Part shown: positions 37,110 through 50,753 of the stretch, one piece after another
Layout: each line of letters opens with the position of its first letter
Position numbering within the stretch: the first letter of the stretch is position 1
Origin: Selaginella tamariscina
Lineage: Eukaryota; Streptophyta; Lycopodiopsida; Selaginellales; Selaginellaceae
Direction: 5' to 3'
DNA length: 64,000 nt
Assembly: GCA_003024785.1 (NCBI GenBank)
Contig: PUQB01000142.1
Location: forward strand, 124,001-188,000
The notes under the pieces: model-generated
What the model was told of the DNA's origin: nothing
What the model saw: only the letters and a program-made list of their open reading frames with translations
The model's database searches: none
Made by a program: the position numbers and the translations under genes

Positions 37110-39390
37110 AGAGCATTATACTTCTTTTGGTACTGATGAAGCAGAAGGAGATCGACGGTTAATTATATTCCGTCCTTATTACAAATTCGTGTCGTTTGTA
37201 AGTTTTTCTTTTATTTGACTGATATATTGAATGAAAGTTTAATCAAACATAAATAATAATAGTTTTTGAATGTTACGTGATGATTTGCAGATTAGTTTTC
37301 GTGTTACCTATACTCCAGACTTCAAGTCATGGAGAAGAGATCAGGACGCAGATTTTCGTGATAATCGGGTACGAAACACCCCCTGCGTGTGTACACAACA
37401 TATATCGCAATTCCTAAACTAATTCGTAAGGCACATAAGTATAAAAAAACTCACAAAGTTGTGACTCCTTCACAAAGAGAGAGAGAGAGAGAATGAATGA
37501 AATGATTGCTTTTGCAGATCGTGACTTTGCTGCCACAACTCCCAAAGCAGCAAGAGCTTGTGTACACATGTAAGTTGTTGTATATACATGTACATGCATT
37601 CACACACACACACTTGTGTATATATGCATGCATTAAGTTTTTCATAGACATTCGCGGAATGTGTATAAATTATAAATTAAATGTATGTATGCAGAATAGA
37701 TGGGATGGTCACAGAGATATGTGCACACAAAAATAACATTACATTTGTACAATTATCATTGTAAGTCACGTCTGTGTTTTTACATTTATCATTGTAAGTC
37801 ATGTCTGTGTGCGGTTGTGTATTTTTTGATCTATGCCCTCGTACATATAGGCGTGCTTGTTTCCAATTTATAACACACCTGCATGCACAGACACAAGTGT
37901 GCAAATACAATTTGTTTCATTTGTGTGACAGATACAATTATAAGCATATACATTATAGAATGTAGTCAAATGCTCATCGGAAATTTGAGACGTTTCGCCT
38001 GAGTTCTGAATCCGAATTACAACTTTTGGAAGGTCTCAGGTAGGTGTGTGTGTGTGTGTGTGTATAGAGAGAGAGAGAGAGAGCATTTCTAACTTTTGTT
38101 TACTTCATCAGTATGGTTTTGAATGCCTTGCCACCGTCTCGAGTTTCTAGGAGTTGGTGGCTAATTCTCAAGCGGGAACTCTAGTCAATATACAATTCTC
38201 TCGCAAACATTTACAGGTGAAGTATTAAGTTCATGTTGCTATGCTCATCATGCGCGATGCTATACGTAATTATATAACATTAATCTATATAGCATCTTTA
38301 AACACCGATATTGTCTGTTTTAATTTTTCTCCTTTTAGATATGTTGCGCAACAGGGCAGCGATATTCAATTACATGTGGTGTACATATGCTACACTATGT
38401 TATCTTTATAACATAGACATCCAAGCGTTCTGATGCTTGCTTTTTACCAGAAAAGCTGCCGATGCTCGCTTCATGGAAAGACTATGCAGAGCATGCGGTA
38501 AGTGATAGTGGCCTTAGTTATAGCTTTCAGTATTACACGCACGCACGCTGATGAGCGTTGTGTTAAATAACAGGTTAGAACGTGTGGCAGGTCCTTTTAA
38601 GCAGCATATATCAATTTATCTTGTAAGTGAAGCGACTAAGGTGATCTTAAATAATTCACACACATCAGAGAAGTTCTTGCAGGTTTTTTGGACGGAACCA
38701 AGCTGTGCAGATTACATAAGGAATCTCATAACTGTCTTGTTTCAACATTTTAAAGACCATACAGGTTTATACAGTATGTCCATATGGATGGTGTTTGTCT
38801 TGGCATACATATATTTGCTCTTCAACTTACCGTATTGTTGATATGTATGTAGGCCCGTGCGTGTGTATATGGGTGTTTTCATATATCCATGTGAGTATGT
38901 CTCTTAGGATTTTGCGGCAATGACGGATCTAGCAGGTGATTGTATCTTACTGGCTTCAAGATGCATGCGATATTGTCCTCATCTTCTAAGTATTCCCCCG
39001 GGAATCATTATTCAGCACTGGTACGTGTGTGTGTGTACATGCGTTGCATACAGTGTAGAAACAGACGAATATTGAAGGACTTCCATCTCTATGCTATTTA
39101 TACGTACCTCATGTGTGTGTGTAACATATATATTTTCTAGTTCAGTTTTGGAGATATAGAGATACACTTTTGTTGCAGGGGAAGCCATATCTGCCATACC
39201 ATCGACCATCGTCACGGACAAGGGAATGGCATCGTTTCTACTGGGAGTTTCAGTAGCTGCAGAGGATGCCTCGTCAGAGGTAGTAACAAACTCCATGGAA
39301 TATCTGTCCGAGGTATGCAGACGTAACAAGAAGGCCGGATGCTGTTCAACTTGCTCTCCTACCACAGTTAACTATTCCACCCAGTTGTGA
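37110..39390 (+). CDS. importin-beta family nuclear import receptor, MOS14/TNPO3-like, 5'-truncated
   Basis: Exons at about 37110-37197, 37291-37368, 37518-37569, 37959-38039, 38112-38216, 38451-38497, 38574-38640, 38683-38764, 38908-39020 and 39179-39390 encode HEAT-repeat segments of a transportin-SR-type receptor. Landmarks are RVTYTPDFKSWRRDQDADF, DARFMERLCRAC, YLVSEATKV|FWTEPSCADYIRNLI, DCILLASRCMRYCPHL and, near the C-terminus, MEYLSEVCRRNKK. Plant MOS14 and animal TNPO3 carry SR splicing factors into the nucleus. Only about the C-terminal half is present: no exons for the RanGTP-binding N-terminus are visible upstream, where repeats lie. Several exon joins are one base out of phase, for instance tccttttaag at about 38596 and the 39020/39179 junction. 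One intron (38641-38682) is only 42 bp. It is either a 5'-truncated copy or a gene whose first exons are distant. Confidence 0.8.
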
Positions 39391-40690
39391 AGAGTGTGTG
39401 AATGCGCGTATTAACACTTGCATATGCATGTAACTATTTATTTATTTGTTATATAAACACATACTCCTCTTCAACACACCCCATTGCTCTACTTATATTA
39501 AACTTATAATTTTAATAAATTAATAAATCATGACGTTGTGAAAGTCGTTTACTGACTGATCGCTTAGGAGTAAACTCAATGTCATAGATGGCCTCGCTAA
39601 CACACTGCTTGACAGAACAAAAACTAAGTTCATATCATCATATTAAGTACCTGAAGTAAGCTATATATCATCATATTTCTTCTCTCTAACTTAGTTCTTG
39701 CAGACTGTAAGTAAAGCCCTTGATAGATTTAGCTTTGTAAACGTATAAAACTTGTTATAAATTATAATCTTGTGTCCACAGCTATTGTTTATATTGTACT
39801 ATTTGTATATATAGCGATGAAATGTTAAATGTATACGAATGAAATACGTTTCATATAAAATTAAATCTTATTTATATATATGATTCTTCTTTATTTGCAC
39901 TTAAAATAGCAAAAAAAAACATATATATAGACATAACACATAAAATAAATAATATATAGTAGTATATTTCCTTTTGTTATTAAGATAAAAAATATGTTAA
40001 ATAATGATTAATATAACATAAAAATACACATTTGTTATTAAATTACACTGTAATTTAGTGTTAAACTTATATATGTATATATATATATATGTGGGTCGTA
40101 TTATTTTCTTAACTATATTCATTAAAGCGCTAAAAAAATTTAAATATATATAAAAAATTTAAATGCTTAAAATAATCACATATGCGAATTTAGATACGAG
40201 ACAAACAAAGAACGAACTATAATTTAAAAACTTAAGAAAGAACGAGAATTTAAATAAACTTAATTAGAATGTGATAGAAATTTTAAGAATATGAAATATG
40301 TTTTAATAACTGTTAATAAAAACTTGATATATATAAATATATACATTCACTCTAAATTATACAAACACACACACACACACATATAATTAAGTAAGATGAG
40401 CATTTAATTTAAATAAAAGAAATAGAATTATAACATAAATTACCTAATATCTTAAATTATTAATCATTCTTTAAAATGAATGCATTATTGTTTTTATATA
40501 TATTCATTATTTACAATAATATTACAATATTAAGAATAAATATAATAAATCAAAATAAAATTGGAAAAGAAAACATTTCAAAATGATATTTTTTAGTTTT
40601 TTTTTTTCAATTGAACCTTTGACTAAAATACCTTTTTTATTCACTTAGTGTAACGTCTTCAAACTTACTATTGTGTGTCTTACATGCATC
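39391..40690. other. AT-rich intergenic
   Basis: Importin 3' flank, then highly AT-rich DNA with (TA)n and a short (AC)n at about 40365-40380. No coding signal. Confidence 0.55.
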
Positions 40691-40691
40691 T

Positions 40692-40736
40692 CTTCGGGGC
40701 TTTTTCTATATAATTTTTGGTACTTTATTGTGTGTC

Positions 40737-40777
<41 letters not shown>

Positions 40778-40817
40778 TACCACATGCTCCCAAAATTATA
40801 TAGAAAAAGCCCTGAAG
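40692..40817. repeat. foldback repeat with 28-bp arms
   Basis: 40692-40720 and 40790-40817 are near-perfect inverted copies around ggctttttctatataatttt. The spacer is a (TA)n(GA)n microsatellite. Either a small hairpin element or a snap-back formed at the microsatellite. Confidence 0.85.
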
Positions 40818-41071
40818 TATATATATATAAAAGTTATGTAAGTCGCATGTTATCCTCAAATATAATGTAGGTGGTGGGACAGCAATACATTTAACATGTT
40901 AATCAGGATAGAGCAGCCATCTATCACGAGACTGTATCTTTACATGTACATATGCAATGTTAAATAAACATAACTTGTATATTAACGTTGTAGAAAATGG
41001 AGATTATGTACTCTTCTTTGAATCAAGGGTTTGCCAGAGAGAATGATACCGGAAGATAGGTATTGGCCCCA

Positions 41072-41709
41072 CTAGGTACGACCTTTCTCAACCCAAAAGT
41101 GATCGGAGCATTCTGAAAAGTATTGCAAATCAGGATAAAAGATGTACTCCCAGCAATCCGACTCCATATCGTATGTCACTCCGACCTTTCTTCTCCACCG
41201 GAACGTGTTAGCCATATAATCATTCCACAAGTGTGAACATGAGTGCGAGACAAACTCGGCTAACTTTTGGGGCGCCACCCATGAAACTCTCACCCATTGC
41301 CCTGTCTCATCTTTCCATCGCCAAAGGGTTAAAGAGTTACCATATGGAGTTTCACTACTAAAGGCCAGAATGTTGTGATTTCTATGCAAAAGTTTGTCTC
41401 TATTGCAGATAGCACGAAGTAGATTTTCTTTGAAACCGGAATCTTGTGGTGTCAAGGTAGCTTGTCCAAGATCAACTGGATTACATCTGGACATAAATTT
41501 TCTATACTGAATTTTGCATTCCCATCAAGCTTAGGACTTAGAACCTTGTTGATAAACTTGTTCCTTAAATGCAGGTACATAATTAGGTTTTCACACGTGG
41601 CAGATGTTGTGCGAATACGCCTTACATATGGACGTCTATGTATACTTGAACACATATAACATTTTATAGCTATATATACATACAATATAAACAATAGCTG
41701 TGGACACAA
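41072..41709 (-). CDS. unrecognised protein, possibly F-box-like, frame-shifted
   Basis: Two overlapping minus-strand ORFs look like one protein split by a frame change near 41455-41490. The upstream part ends IENLCPDVIQLILDKLP, which is reminiscent of an F-box start (L-P-x-x-x-x-x-I-L-x-x-L-P). The downstream 130 residues are Trp- and Cys-rich (WRWKDETGQWVRVSW, SDCWEYIFYPDL, CSDHFWVEKG) and end at 41072. I do not recognise the downstream domain. It could be a lineage-specific F-box protein or a pseudogene. No introns are evident. Confidence 0.4.
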
Positions 41710-41878
41710 GATTATTAGAGAGAAGAGATCAGCGTGCAGAGAATATTTTAAGGAATCGAATCAGGACATATAATATATAAATATAAATATTCTAACCTTA
41801 AAATTAAGGATTTGATATTGTAGCATATGATAGTGTGATATATGGTAGATGCGAAGGGATATCTTTATCACATTATTT

Positions 41879-41928
41879 TCCATTAAATTAACAAAAAAAG
41901 ACTATTTCATTAAATTAACAAAAAAAGA

Positions 41929-41934
<6 letters not shown>
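41879..41934. repeat. 26-bp tandem duplication at DYRK stop codon
   Basis: cattaaattaacaaaaaaag plus actatt is present twice in a row. The second unit overlaps the DYRK stop codon and immediate 3' flank. Confidence 0.9.
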
Positions 41935-45435
<3,501 letters not shown>

Positions 45436-45589
45436 CTTTACAATGCTAATATCATGTTATATACATATATACATGTTATGTGTGTGTGAGAGAGAGAATA
45501 TGATGCAATGAGGAATGTACCTACACGCTTGCTGACGTGCAACGTTTTTACATAGTGATATTACAAATACCTGCGACGACAAGACATTA

Positions 45590-46215
45590 TGTGCATATAT
45601 TACTCTACAAGTATCCTCATACATATTGTATGTTTATATACATGAACACAACCACTCAAATGCGTACACACCTTGGAGAGGTTAAGGGGTGGGAAGATCT
45701 TGTGCCTCTTAGTGGGATTTTCGCCGATTTTTTTCACAGTGATGGCGTTCTTGAATGGCGGCGAACCGTTGGTGTTCCGGGGAAGATTTCGCATGAGGCT
45801 CTCAATCAGATCGGCATGGAAGCAGGCAAGGAATGCTGGCTTGATCTCCGCCTCCGCCTTGAACACCATTCTGAACAAGACTAATGCATTCTCAAGAATG
45901 AATCCTACCTGGTCAATCCATCGATCGTCGCCTTCTTCTGTGTTCCCCGCCAAACAAAAAGAGCAAGGCGTTTAGGGTTAGGCTGACTGTGCAAGAATAT
46001 TCTGCCACCTGACAGTATCAAGAATATTCTTATTTTTTCCAAATGATAATATACTCTTGATAATAGACTTTAATTATAAATGATTTAATTAATGTATATA
46101 AAAATATGAAAAGAATATGAAGTTTCTAATATACATGTGTGTGTGTATACATACATATATATATCTATATGTAGACAGACACATGTATATATATGTGTGT
46201 GTGTGTGTATGTGTG

Positions 46216-46258
<43 letters not shown>

Positions 46259-46690
46259 ATTTGTTAATAAAACATTCAATATTTACTATTCAACACTAAT
46301 TTATATATTAAAGATATAATACATTATATTGTTTGAAAATAGCCTAGGCCTCTCTCGTTTAGTAAAGCACACGTAAGTTAGTTTTCACTTTAATAATATA
46401 TATATTTTTAATTATTTAAATCTTTTTAAAAATTTAGATGATTTGATATTAATAAGAAAATCAGCCAAATATAAATTATTAAGTATTAAAAGCTATAAAT
46501 TAATATACATATAACAAACTCAAGAAATAATAAAATCGCAATGTGTGTGTGTTGTGTGTGTGTGTGTAATATACATAAAATGTAAGTGCACAAAAGTGTA
46601 TACATATCATATGATGTACTTTAACACACACAGTATGTTTGGTTGTGAAGGTTATATGTTAAAGATATTAACTAACAATAATAAGGGCAT
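45590..46690 (-). repeat. interspersed/segmental repeat, copy C (inverted)
   Basis: Reverse-complement match to 27366-28790 and 30025-31455, including non-coding flank (agaatatgaagtttctaata, (TG)n, tcatatgatgtactttaa). It is the least deleted copy in the coding-like part. Confidence 0.8.
45599..45953 (-). CDS. probable 5' exons of the DYRK gene (copy C of the duplicated segment)
   Basis: The minus strand is open from about 45953 to a good donor after PPLNLSK at about 45673. A second short open exon, about 45521-45569 (VFVISLCKNVARQQA), sits between GCAG and GTACAT splice signals. Both are in the right order and on the right strand to precede the first certain DYRK exon, although the last junction is a base out of phase. 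The residues (FRMVFKAEAEIKPAF, NGSPPFKNAITVKKIGENP) resemble no family I know, and no ATG opens the frame before FRMVF. Both plus-strand frames are also open here, so coding status is inference. Copies A and B derive from this segment or share a source with it. Confidence 0.45.
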
Positions 46691-47166
46691 GTTAAATTGT
46701 TTAAATTAAGTTTACGATTTAAATTATGATTAACTCAAGTTTATGAAGAATTATTTAAATACAAAGCTTACCACAAACGTTTCTATGTTTAAAAACTTGT
46801 AATATTGTTTAATACGTTTGTTTAAGATTTAAATTATTTTAACTGATTTATATATGAAACTTAACCAAGTGGTAGGTACTGCATACATACATGTATGTGT
46901 ACACCGTACTCTGCTACCAACCTACCAAACTGTCTGACTGATTCAGGAAACATATACATTTCCATGATAGCAATGTCTTGCATATAAATATATATAAAAT
47001 TTCATTAAACAATGTATTAAAATTAATAGAAAATAGAATAATTAACCAGTCAAGGATTTAAACCCTGTAAATGACAGATGGACTAAGCTATATAGTTTGA
47101 CATAGAAAGGTGACCCACTAGCTTGCTGTCAATCTGTTTTATGTTAATCCAACATTATGATTAGCC
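46691..47166. other. TBL upstream region
   Basis: About 480 AT-rich bases, presumably promoter of the TBL gene. No clear motif. Confidence 0.4.
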
Positions 47167-49257
47167 ATGGCAGCAACAAAGGGAAATTCATCCATCCTCT
47201 TTGCCTTTGTTCTTCTCAATTTATGGTTTCTTTACATTTCTTTTCGCCATGTCGAACCTCCTCAATTGCAGATTTCTTATGTTTTTAGCAATTTCTCAGG
47301 TACTATATGTATGTGTATATATACATACACACCCACACACGCGCACACATGTTTCTTTTGTGACTACAGATGTCCCCAATAACAATGGATTCAACAAGAA
47401 TTCTTCACTTCCAGGTTCATTTTGAATATACTTTTATTCTGCGGGAATATACATTTTATGTCTAGCGATGGAATAGTCTTATTAATCATAATAAACTATA
47501 TATCACACACACACACATATATATGTGTGGTGTGTTTATTTTTATTTTTTTGAAATACAGATGTTCCTAGTAACAATAAACTCAAGGAGAACTCGGAAAT
47601 TTTTTCCCTTCCAGGTACTTAGAACACTCATGCTTTTAAATAATGAATGAACTCTTATTCTATGAATTAGTTATATATTTAATGTATATTTACATTAATC
47701 AAATAAAAAATATCAACATAATTAAATTTTAAATTATTGTTGAGTATGATATTTGTTCCATCTGAATATGAAATGCAAATCCTTTCTTAAGATTCGGATA
47801 GTTTGTATAACGGCCCCTTAATTCCAATAACTTTTAAGAGGGATTTAAGATGTATTATTGTTACGAGGTAGGAAGAAAAACGATCTTAAGAGGGATTTAA
47901 GATGTATTATTGTTATGATATAGGAAGGAAAATAAAATTAAACATGAATTTTTTGTAAATTAAAATGTAAATTTCTTTAAGATTAATGCAATTTTGAATT
48001 AATATTAATTATAAATATAATAATATACTCTTTTGTAACTACAGATAACAAGGGATTCAACAAGGACTCAGAAAATTCTTCACTTCCAGGTACTATTTAA
48101 ATTATGAATAACCCTTTATTCTGGGAATATACTTAAAGTTTTTGAGAATATTCATATATTAATTAGTTTTACAATTAGGAGCTTGTGATTATTCAAAGGG
48201 TAAGTGGATTCCCGATTCAACACCACCACTTTACACAAATGAGACATGCAAGTTCATACAACCCAATCAGAATTGCGTAAAAAATGGACGGCCAGATCGC
48301 GATTATCTCAACTGGCGATGGCAGCCGGACGGGTGTGATCTGCCCTTCTTGGATCCTTCCGCATTTTTAAGCCTGGTGAGGAACAAGAAGATGATATTTA
48401 TCGGCGACTCCATGGCTCGTAATCACATGCAATCTCTTCTATGTGCTCTCGCTCAGGTAATATATATACTCTATACACATATGTACACACACATACACAC
48501 ACACGCACACGCAGGTGGAAGAGCCACACAAGCTAGAGAAGCCAGAAGTAATCTTCTTCGAGGAGACAGAGAAGGAGATGAGATGGGGATTCGACAGACA
48601 CAACTTCACCTTAACACACATATGGTCACCATTCCTTGTCCAATACAGCGTGGATAAAGACGTATACCACGTCCATTTAGACGTTCCGGACGAGATATGG
48701 TCTTCAAGAGTCCACGATTACGACGTCGCAGTCGTATCAACAGGTTACTGGTATTACCGACCGAGTATCTATTACACAAACAACACAGTTATAGGCTGCA
48801 ATCCCTGTACAGGTGTCAACCTCACCGGTACTGTTCGTCAAGTCGCAGCTTACCAAACCTCCCATCGTAACGTGCTAAACTACCTGGTAAGGAGTTTGAA
48901 GGGCACGCTATACTGAGGACAGTCACAGTCGATCACTTCGAGCACGGCGCATGGTACAACGGAGGCGTATGTAACCGCACCGCGCCGTTATCTGGTCTGC
49001 GTGGTCTGCCATTCATGAGCAGGGAGATGAACAAGGCCCAGGTGGAGGAGTTTAAGAGGGTTAGCTCGGTATCCCGAAAGATCGGGATCTTAGATGTTAC
49101 TCACAGTGCCTATGTGCGGGCGGACGGGCACCCCAACTTCTTCAAGGTGCAGGTGCCGGGGAAGCCCCCCATTAACGACTGCTTGCATTGGTGCCTTCCT
49201 GGGCCCGTCGATATGTGGAACCAACTTATGTTTCAGGTCATTAAGAAACTTTTATGA
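47167..49257 (+). CDS. trichome birefringence-like (TBL) polysaccharide O-acetyltransferase
   Basis: Six exons, 47167-47299, 47370-47414, 47561-47614, 48045-48089, 48179-48456 and 48515-49257. Residues about 9-27 form a signal-anchor membrane helix, placing the protein in the Golgi as a type II membrane protein. After a linker come a PMR5N region (ACDYSKGKW...YTNETCKFI...NWRWQPDGCDLP), the GDS esterase motif IFIGDSMARNH and the DxxH-type motif DCLHWCLPGPVDMWN, which supply Ser and Asp/His of the acyl-transfer triad. TBL proteins acetylate xylan, mannan, xyloglucan or pectin. Three consecutive small exons encode related linker repeats (DVPNNNGFNKNSSLPG and variants). A frame break at 48886-48887 (GG where GGG is expected: YLGKEFEG) separates the two halves of the last exon. 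The end lies after WNQLMFQ, or splices onward at a GTCATT donor. Confidence 0.9.
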
Positions 49258-49310
49258 TTTTGTTATGTCTGGTATAATATATTATGTAAAGTTGCTCACC
49301 AAATTTATTA

Positions 49311-50585
49311 GGGCCGTCCCCACCATCCCGTAAATTTCCGGGCCCATAAAAAGTTTATGTAAAGAAGTTTAAAGATGTGTCCGCACGACCCGAACAAGCT
49401 AATCATTAATATTAAGAATATATTTTTTTATGGTTGAGTTTACGGGAGAAGAATCCGCACCAAAGTCATTTTTTAAAGAAGTGTCTACACCTTCTTTTTC
49501 CTATAAAATTTACGTAAAATTTAAGTTTTTTAAATTTACCAAATTGAAATTTCTTTAAATACAAGTTCCTTTATCATGTTCAAGCCTTGGCCTATTTTGC
49601 ATACAAACCCACTGGGCCACCTGTCCTCAGCCCTAACACCAACCTTCATCCATGGAACTACTTAACCCATTAGCAAATGCCGGGTTGCTTGGACCAAGAT
49701 GTTGCGATATATGCTGAGATGTTGTTGTTTGGCCATGCAGCAGATGCCGAGCTGTTATCTGGCCATGCAGTAGATGCTGGGTTGCTTGGACCTGGTGTCG
49801 GGCTAGTTTGGACGAGGACATGCAGCAGATGCCGGGCTGCTTGGACGAGCACTTATAGCAGATGCCGGGCTGCTTGGACAAGGATATGCAACAAATGCTG
49901 GGCTACTGCCATGGCCATGCAGCAGATGCCAGGTTGCTGCTTGGCCATGTAGCAGATGCCTTGCTACTTCCCCTTGACCTTGTAACAGATGCCGAGTTGT
50001 TGCCCCTTGGCCTTGCAGTAGATGCCGAGTGGTTGCCCCTTAGCCTTGCAGTAGATGCCGAGACACTAAGACCTAGATGCCACGGCCTAGTAGCTCCACG
50101 AATGAGCAGCCAGCTCCATCCAACAAGCTAGCTCCACGGATTAAAAAATGGTAAGCCATGCCTTGTTCTACTCTTGTTCTTATCCCTATGTTATTGCATG
50201 CCCTACCTTGCCCTATTTCCATATTAATCCCTTCCCTTGTTTCCATGTGGATCTCTTGACTTCTAGAGATGGAGAAGCCCTCCAAATCCAATGGGCTGTC
50301 CTCTTGCATCACCCTCTCAAAAGCCTCACCCTCCTTTCTTCCTCCACGATTTTTGTTTTAAACTCTGTGGTTAAAAACCCTAAAATTTTAAATGAGATAT
50401 CCTCCCGTAAATCTTATGGGTCCTCTTGAAGACCCATAAGATTTATGTGAAAAATAGAATATATACCAAAAATATTCCCTATAAGTCCTATACTTCAATT
50501 TTATGGGGTTTATTGGTTAGTGCGGACTCGTTTTAAACAAAAACATTCTTATTTTACGGAGTTTACGGGTTGGTGCGGACGGCCC
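49311..50585. mobile_element. 1.27-kb TIR DNA element, non-autonomous
   Basis: The ends are inverted: GGGCCGTCC-CACCA-CCCGTAAA at the left, its reverse complement at the right. Flanks are TTA and TAG, an imperfect 3-bp duplication that would suit PIF/Harbinger. Subterminal GTGCGGAC motifs occur twice near each end in opposite orientations. Inside is a minisatellite but no transposase. Confidence 0.75.
49677..50065 (+). repeat. minisatellite, unit about 33-39 bp
   Basis: About ten units built on gcagatgccg(a/g)g(c/t)tg(c/t)t(t/g)... followed by tggcc or tggac. Units are diverged but all plus-strand frames stay largely open, giving repeats such as DAELLPLGLAV. It is GC-richer than its surroundings and wholly inside the TIR element. 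Confidence 0.8.
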
Positions 50586-50753
50586 TAGAATCTAGAAGTT
50601 TTTATGAGTATAATAATTATTGTAAAGTTGCTCACCAAATTTATTAATGTTAAACACGTAGGTTTGACAAATCTAGTGTTTACGTGCGAGAGAAGCGATG
50701 TCCACTATAAAAAATGCATAGAAAACGCAGAGATTGAATAAAATAAAATTAGT

